Shown here: positions 58,491 through 64,000 of the stretch, in pieces
Layout: every line of letters begins with the position of its first letter
How positions within the stretch are numbered: the first letter of the stretch is position 1
Origin: Orientallactaga sibirica
Lineage: Eukaryota; Chordata; Mammalia; Rodentia; Dipodidae
DNA: 64,000 bases
NCBI GenBank assembly: GCA_036365145.1
Contig: JAEOAD010000031.1
Location: 9,210,001-9,274,000 of the forward strand
Direction: 5' to 3'
Made by a program: the position numbers and the translations under genes
The notes under the pieces: generated by a model
What the model saw: the letters and a program-made list of their open reading frames with translations, nothing else
Databases searched by the model: none
Told to the model about the DNA's origin: nothing

Positions 58491-58766
58491 TAAAACTATA
58501 TACAGTCAATTATTTTCATAAAATTACCTAAACAATAAAAGAAACAAAATATTTTATTATTATTTTTAATGAATGATGCAAGGATGTATCTCACATTGTG
58601 TATAGACTAATGAACTCCTAACTTCTAGAAATAAATATAATAGGCACAAATATTTACAGTTTACATAAAATATCAAAAGTTGATTAAACCAACTTCATTA
58701 TAATTAAACATGTCTCCTCTTTGAAAGAGAATACTGAAAGAATTAGAAAACAAGTCATAAAATGGG

Positions 58767-59000
58767 AGAAGGTGGGCTGTAGAGATGACTCAGTGGTAAA
58801 AACACTTTCCTGAAAAGCCTAATGACCTAGATTCGATTCCCTAGTACCCATGTAAAGCCTGATGCACAAAGTGGCGCATGCATTTGGAGTTTGCCTGCAA
58901 TGGCTAGAGGCCCTTAAATGCCTATTCCCTCTTCTTTCTTCTCTTTCTCTTTCTCTTTCTTTCTCTCTCCCTCTCTCTGTTTGCAAATAAATAAAAAATA
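58767..59000 (+). mobile_element. B2-like SINE
   Basis: 'gggctgtagagatgactcag', 'gattcgattccctagtaccc', 'gatgcacaaagtggcgcatg', TC-rich stretch, AAATAAATAA tail. Confidence 0.92.
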
Positions 59001-59109
59001 TTCTTAAAGATTAAATTAAAATGGAAGAATTGGCAACATACATAACTAATGAAACATTTTGGCTAAATTAAATAGTTGTAAATGGAAAATTAGAACACAA
59101 ATGACAATA

Positions 59110-59845
59110 TAAAACAGGACAAATTGTGAAGTGACACCTTGCCAAGGAAGTGGCAGGGATGCCGATGTGCATATGAAAAGCTGCTCTGCAGCATTAGTCA
59201 TGGGGAAAGCAAATTAAAACCATAATACAATGTCACTGCACGAACATAGCATGCTTAAATTATAAAGGCTGATGAGGCCAAATGCTAGCTAAATATAGAG
59301 CAACTGAAGTTCTCGTCAATTGCTGCTAGGAATGGCAAGTGATACAGCTATGAGGAAATCATTGGAGGCTTCTGATTATGTTTGACTCAACCTACCATAT
59401 GAACCAGCTATTCCATTACTAGCTATTTCCCCAAGAGGAATGAAAATAGTTTCTTGCACATGAGCATGTGCATGAATGTTTATAGCAGGTATTTCATAAT
59501 AAGCAAAATCTAGATGCAATCCCCAAACCCGTAAGTGTACAGACAAAGACAATACCGCACATCTGTGTGATGGAATGCTCCTTTACAATATGAAAGTGGC
59601 ACACTACTAAGTCATGCAACAATATGGGTGGCTGTTCATCATTTATACATTATGCTAGGTTATGCAAAATCTAGAAAATGCAAATTAATCTATTTTGATA
59701 AGTATCACATCTTCAGTTGCTTGTAACCAACCAGGTGGGTAGTGCTGGTGTAATAAGTGCATGTCCAAATTTGTCAAATTATTCATTTTAAGTAGATGTT
59801 GTTTATTATATGTCAATTATACCTCAATGCAATTGAAAACAAATT
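59110..59845 (+). mobile_element. Ancient L1 ORF2 end and 3' UTR
   Basis: 'catatgaaaagctgctctgc', 'gggaaagcaaattaaaacca', 'gaaccagctattccattact', 'gaatgtttatagcaggtatt', 'tgtgatggaatgctccttta' and 'tatatgtcaattatacctca' follow ancient mammalian L1 closely in order. The frame is destroyed. Confidence 0.65.
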
Positions 59846-59882
59846 CTATTAGAGAATATCTGACTTCAAAAAACAAGCAAAT

Positions 59883-60098
59883 TGGGTGGTGAGATGGCTT
59901 AGCAGTTAAGTGCTTGCTTGTGAAGCCTAAAGACCCTGGTTTGAGGCTCAATTCTCCAGTACCCACATAAGCCAGATGTACAAGGTGGTGAATGCATCTG
60001 GAGTTCATTTCCAGTGGCTGGAGGCCCTGGTGCACCCATTCTCTCTCTCTCTCTCTCTGTCGCTCTCAAATAAATAAATAAAAATAAACAAAATTTAA
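59883..60098 (+). mobile_element. B2-like SINE, inserted after the L1 relic
   Basis: 'ggtggtgagatggcttagca', 'agccagatgtacaaggtggt', TC stretch, AAATAAATAA tail. Target-site duplication 'aaaaaacaagcaaat' at 59868-59882 and 60099-60113. Confidence 0.95.
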
Positions 60099-60169
60099 AA
60101 AAAACAAGCAAATATGTAAAATAGACACATTGTAAAGAAGAAATATGTGAAGCATTAAGCACACAAAAA

Positions 60170-60420
60170 TATTCTATATCATTAGTCCTTAAGGAATGCA
60201 AATTAAAATTATAGTAGGTAAAATTAAAAACAAACACCGAACTAAATAAACCTATTGAATATGTATTATCTGAACTCATCATACATTTCTGATGAAACTT
60301 TAACACGCGTATGAAAATGTTAAATATAGTTTAGAGTTACACACAGACTTACCATGCAATGCACTATTTTCTTTGTCTAAGTAGACAAATTAAAATCTGC
60401 CCACACAAAATGTATATCTA
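60170..60420 (+). mobile_element. Possible ancient L1 fragment
   Basis: 'aaggaatgcaaattaaaatt' resembles the ORF2-end block also seen at 59.2 kb. Otherwise unassigned AT-rich DNA. Confidence 0.25.
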
Positions 60421-60569
60421 TATTTATAAATAAATATTTTGGGGGTTTTTATTCAATTTTAATTGCCAATATTATACTTCCAGAAGTAAAGATTAACCTG
60501 GTAGTTAGCAACTAACAATCCAAAAACTGATTGTGAGCTTGATTCATATTATATAAGTAAGGTTTTAAT

Positions 60570-61300
60570 TAATTTATTTTAATTAAGCAGAAACTTTGGA
60601 CACAGCATGTGTTGGTACCATCATTTCCCTCCTCCCTGCCCCCATTCCATGGAGGGCCCTCCTCCTCAGTAGAATTGCTGGTATTCCCCATGGAGATGTA
60701 AGTTGTGAATGTGAGAGCAGCAGTTATTGTGTAGCCGGAGGGCAATGTCCCTGGATAATCCTTCCCACCCTATGGCTCTTATAATCTATCCACCTCCTCT
60801 TCCAAAACGTTGCCTGAATCATGGTGGGTGTGTTTTAAGTCTTCTTTAGTGTTGAGCTCTCAGAAGCTTCCGAATTTCTGCTTTGGTGCATTTTAAATGT
60901 CCTTAATGTCTGTCTCCATCACCCTGGTGCAAGTTGTCAGGATCACTGTGGAAGCAGCACTTTTGCTCATCTTGCCAATTCCTCTGTGGTTTCATCTGGG
61001 TCCTGGCTGATGTGCAAGGGGTGGTTCATCTCCTCACAAAGGAAATAGCTATATTTTCTTATCTTCTTGATCGATTTTCCCCCCATTTGGTTCTTGCTGA
61101 CTTCTGCAAAAGAACACATACTCCAATGCAGAGTGAGATCAGCATAGGTTAAAGGGGATAAATATTGTTAATTTAGAGAGCGTTTGAGGGGGGTAGACTC
61201 TCTCTTCAAAAGACTAGTGGGAGCTTCTTTTTGGAGTCCATAATCTTAGTCTTCATAGGATTCTGACCCAGTTCCCAGTTCCATATATTCTATATAAATA
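60570..61300 (-). mobile_element. L1 3' UTR, antisense
   Basis: 'gtgttggtaccatcatttcc', 'gtagccggagggcaatgtcc', 'agtgttgagctctcagaagc', 'gctgatgtgcaaggggtggt': a long antisense 3' UTR, about 700 bp, related to 21,145-21,400 and 14,155-14,335. No ORF2 part seen. Right end approximate. Confidence 0.7.
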
Positions 61301-61419
61301 ATAGTTTCACAATTCAATTTTCATCAATAAAATAGTAGGCATATAAATTTTTGGAATATACAAGAACTCAGAACCAAAAGGAGAATACCTATCAACACTA
61401 ACAACACAGAAAAATCTTA

Positions 61420-61435
61420 AACACACACACACACA
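61420..61435. repeat. (CA)n microsatellite, short
   Basis: Eight AC units. Confidence 0.9.
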
Positions 61436-61597
61436 AATAAAAAAAGAACAAAAGTGCTTACATGGAGTCTAAGCTCATATAAAATTTCAGAACAGTAATT
61501 ATTTGGGGATAAAGGTTAGGAAAGGGATAATTAATTATAAGAGTACAAAAGAAGATTTTTAAGGTCAATGAATGTTTTCTATACCTTAATTCTGAGT

Positions 61598-61835
61598 ATA
61601 CATATGCTCTTTGACTTATAACAGGATTATGTCTGGAGAAAACACATTCAAGTTCCGAATATCATAAATCAAAAATGCACCAAATTCATTTACCCTACCA
61701 AAGAACATCACTTTGTACTTCAAAGATGCTTAGAACATTTGAACTTTTAGGGAGGTAAAAATTATAAAACATGAGACTATACTGACTATGTCATGTAATT
61801 TAGTTAGGTGGAAAAGAGAATGATTATATAAGTAC
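61598..61835 (+). mobile_element. Tigger-like (MER2-type) DNA transposon relic
   Basis: 'tatgctctttgacttataac', 'aggattatgtctggagaaaa', 'atatcataaatcaaaaatgc', 'cctaccaaagaacatcactt' and 'gatgcttagaacatttgaac' follow the order of an old nonautonomous Tigger element. Family name from memory. Confidence 0.55.
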
Positions 61836-61925
61836 CTTCACTGTCTTGAAAAGTTAGAAAAGACTGGTAAAGCAATCCTGAGCTGAGGGTCATCTCTACA
61901 CACTTGTTAAAAATATATACAATAG

Positions 61926-61993
61926 GAGCCGGGCGTGGTGGCATACACCTTTAATCCTAGAACTTGGGAGGCAGAGGTAGGAGGATTGCCAGA
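61926..61993 (+). mobile_element. B1 SINE head ending abruptly in (GA)n
   Basis: 'gagccgggcgtggtggcata' and 'gggaggcagaggtaggagga' are well preserved, then the element stops at about 61,992 and runs into GA repeats and non-B1 sequence. The 3' half and A tail are absent. Confidence 0.85.
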
Positions 61994-62329
61994 GAGAGAG
62001 AGAGAGAAGACTTAGCAGGTAAGGTGGGACATCCATTGTGGGACTGGGCAATCTAGCAAATTCAGACCAAAGGCAGCTGATGAGGGGAAAAAAAGGAATT
62101 TCTTAACATATGAAGGAGACCATAACAAATTGAATGAAGATTTATTTGTAAGAATGTTTTAGAGACATTATTTGTCATAATTTCTACCTATTAATTTACA
62201 TTATTTGCATCTGATTTTTCATGGCATTATCTAATTTTATCACAATATGTTTTTCTTAAGTATGGTGTCAGTGTTGTATTGTGTGTGACACTGTGGTCTG
62301 CCCATAACAATGGTACAGAAAGCCTAGGA

Positions 62330-63210
62330 TGTGGAATGCTAGCCTGCTGGCCTGGGGAGGAGGGGCAGCAGTGAGTTTAAGGGTGATTGCCTGAGGATTT
62401 CAGAGAGGCTGGGGTGGGGGCCTGGGTCCCTGTTCGGGGATGGGAGGGGTCAATGGCAAGTATGTGTGGGGCTCAGAAAGGCTAGGGCAGGGACAGTTGT
62501 CTGTTGGCCTGGTTCCCTGTTAGTGGGTGGGAGGAGTCAGTGGCAGGTGATTATGAGCACCCACCTGAGAAAAGCTAGGGCAGCGACAGTGGCCTTCTGG
62601 CCTGGGTTCCTGTTAGTAGGTGGGAAGAGTTGGCGGCAGGCCCCAGTGATCATGAGTAGTAGGGCTCAGAAAGGCTAGGGCAAGGACACTGGCCTGCTGG
62701 CCTGGGTCACTGTTTGTGAGTGGGAAGACTTGGTGGCAGTACAGGCGGTCACACACATGGGTCTCAGGAAGGCTAGAGTGGTGACACTGGCCTGCTGGCC
62801 TGGGTCCCTATTTGTGCATGTGAGGAGTCAGCATTGAGTACCACGGAGTGGGACCAGGGACATGCAGGGGCTCAGAAAGGCAAGGATGGGGACACTGGCT
62901 TGCTGGCCTGCATTTCTGCCCAGAGGCTGGACCTTGGAGTGGGACAGGGGTCATGCACAGAGCTCAGAAGGGCTAGGCTGGGACAGTGGCCTGCTGGCCT
63001 GTATCCCTGCTTGGGGGCAGGACTGCAGAGTGGGACAGGGGTCATGCACAGGGCTCAGAAAGGCTGGGGTGGGATAGTGGCCTGCTGGCCTGTATCCTTG
63101 CTCAAGGGCAGGGCCACGGAGTGGGATCAAGGACACACAAGGGGGTCAGAAAGGCTAGGGCAGAGACACTGGCCTGTTAGGCTGTATCCCTGTTTGGGGG
63201 TGGGACTGTG
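62330..63210 (+). repeat. GC-rich minisatellite, ~9-10 units of ~90-108 bp
   Basis: The block 'gctcagaaaggctagggc' starts units near 62,388, 62,470, 62,566, 62,659, 62,761, 62,869, 62,959, 63,053 and 63,149; each continues 'actggcctgctggcctg'. Early units share 'gtgggaggagtcagtggcag'; units from about 62,840 on instead share 'gagtgggacaggggtcatgc'. The 125-codon frame at 62,834-63,211 is a product of the repeat, not a gene. Confidence 0.93.
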
Positions 63211-63692
63211 AAATATATCTTATTTAAGAATATCAAATCCAACCATCCATCAGATTTAACATATAATTTCTCCTGACATGGATGGTGCCATTAGCCCTTC
63301 TGATGCAAGTCTATATATCAGGCTTATTTGGTGGGTACTGACCTGGTGTAAACCCAGTTACCTTTTGGGATGGCTTTGTTCTCAGCTATGCTGCACAGCC
63401 ACTTGGGTCCCTCTTTGCTGTGCTGTGGGCTTAGGTAGGCTGGCTGGGTCTGTGGGTTGCTGCTCTGATCCTGCTGGGTGGTGTGTAGATGAGCTCCTTT
63501 CCCCAGGTCTCTGGTGCTTGCTGGTTCTTGTGCTGGCAGAGGGGGAGGGGAGGCTGTGGATAGAGGATGAGGTCCTTCTGCTGGTCCTCATGATCTTCTT
63601 CCCCACAAACTGTTCTGTTGGTCTCTGCCAGCCTCCTTCCACATTTCTTGAGTTTGTGAGGAGGCCAGTGTGTGTGGAAAATCCCCTCACCT

Positions 63693-63726
<34 letters not shown>

Positions 63727-63837
63727 CTGATGCTCAGGCCAAGCTTAGTAGTTGCAGCTGCATGGATCTCACTGCTTCTGCCTGTTTCGGTGGGCTCTGG
63801 ACGTTCTGGATCTCTCCTCCTCTGCTACTGTGGTTGA
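63211..63837. other. GC-rich sequence with T33, origin unclear
   Basis: Unusually GC-rich (63,340-63,690) for this window. T33 at 63,694-63,726. Frames of 150 (+) and 102 (-) codons overlap each other and show no motif, so neither is called. A part of an L1 5' region is possible but unproven. Confidence 0.35.
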
Positions 63838-64000
63838 TAATTTACTATACACCTCCTCCCTGTCCTCCCCCCTCTGAAGGGACTTTCCTCATTGGGGAAT
63901 GTGAGTCATGCATTGTGGGGGCAGACAACAGTTATGGGGAGAGGAAAAGTCTGTGTGCATAATGACCCAACTTATGGCTCTAACACTCTTTCAACCCCCA
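63838..64000 (-). mobile_element. L1 3' end, antisense, running off the window
   Basis: The reverse complement matches the last 180 bp of the element at 1-582: 'ctgaagggactttcctcatt', 'agtcatgcattgtgggggca', 'ataatgacccaacttatggc'. The rest of the element lies beyond 64,000. Confidence 0.8.

Noticed and set aside
60040..60060. TC runs in SINEs as independent microsatellites
   Set aside because: They are part of the SINE 3' half and recur in each copy.
59899..60306. 135-codon minus-strand frame
   Set aside because: Spans an antisense SINE and old L1; the RERER-type stretch is the GA repeat.
62834..63211. 125-codon plus-strand frame
   Set aside because: Lies wholly in the minisatellite; the open frame comes from the repeated unit.
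63278..63730. 150-codon frame ending in a phenylalanine run
   Set aside because: The end is the T33 tract, an overlapping 102-codon antisense frame exists, and no motif or start context supports a protein.

Overview
This is mammalian, specifically rodent, nuclear DNA. It is AT-rich and saturated with retrotransposons of rodent type: 7SL-derived B1 SINEs, a B2-like tRNA-derived SINE with a TC-rich 3' half and AATAAA tail, chimeric ID/B1 (B4/RSINE1-like) SINEs, ORR1-like MaLR LTRs and L1 3'-UTR pieces. The SINE consensus ('ggctggagagatggcttag', then 'agccagatgcacaa') and the L1 3' UTR match what I remember of jerboas (Dipodidae, Jaculus-like). That species call is from memory and is moderate at best. 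I see no protein-coding exon, tRNA gene, CRISPR array or functional ncRNA gene. The open frames are repeat-derived, low-complexity or chance, so the window is best read as intergenic or deep-intron DNA.

Layout. 0-9 kb: L1 3' ends, two of which (4.7-6.3 kb and 7.85-8.71 kb) have an inverted 5' part flanked by target-site duplications. 10-19 kb: a run of tRNA-type SINEs all on the minus strand, several with clean target-site duplications, then an antisense L1 ORF2 3' end at 17.6-18.5 kb. 19-24 kb: mostly unrecognised sequence, an ancient MER-like repeat, an ancient antisense L1 and nested SINEs. 24-29 kb: a mosaic of ancient antisense L1, interrupted at 25.1-26.7 kb by a long betaretrovirus-type LTR. 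29-47 kb: MaLR LTRs, B4 copies, a shrunken local duplication at 36.4-37.0 kb, a largely repeat-free stretch (38.9-42.0 kb) and an LTR-like fragment. 46-61 kb: SINEs mostly on the plus strand, ancient L1 and a decayed ~90-bp tandem repeat at 57.1-57.5 kb. 61-64 kb: a Tigger-like DNA-transposon relic, a GC-rich minisatellite of ~95-bp units and an antisense L1 3' end running off the window.

The most interesting item is the LTR at 25,119-26,575 (minus strand). A polypurine tract sits at its U3 edge, and an ATG overlaps the tract/U3 junction. A broken reading frame then carries a short N-terminal part, a hydrophobic segment and an RW/P/T/G/P/LP/G/Y-spaced segment. That arrangement resembles the superantigen (sag) frame in the LTR of mouse mammary tumour virus. 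The LTR also has an exact 100-bp tandem duplication just upstream of a promoter-like box. The frame is disrupted, so this is a relic. The sag relationship is an inference to be tested by profile search.
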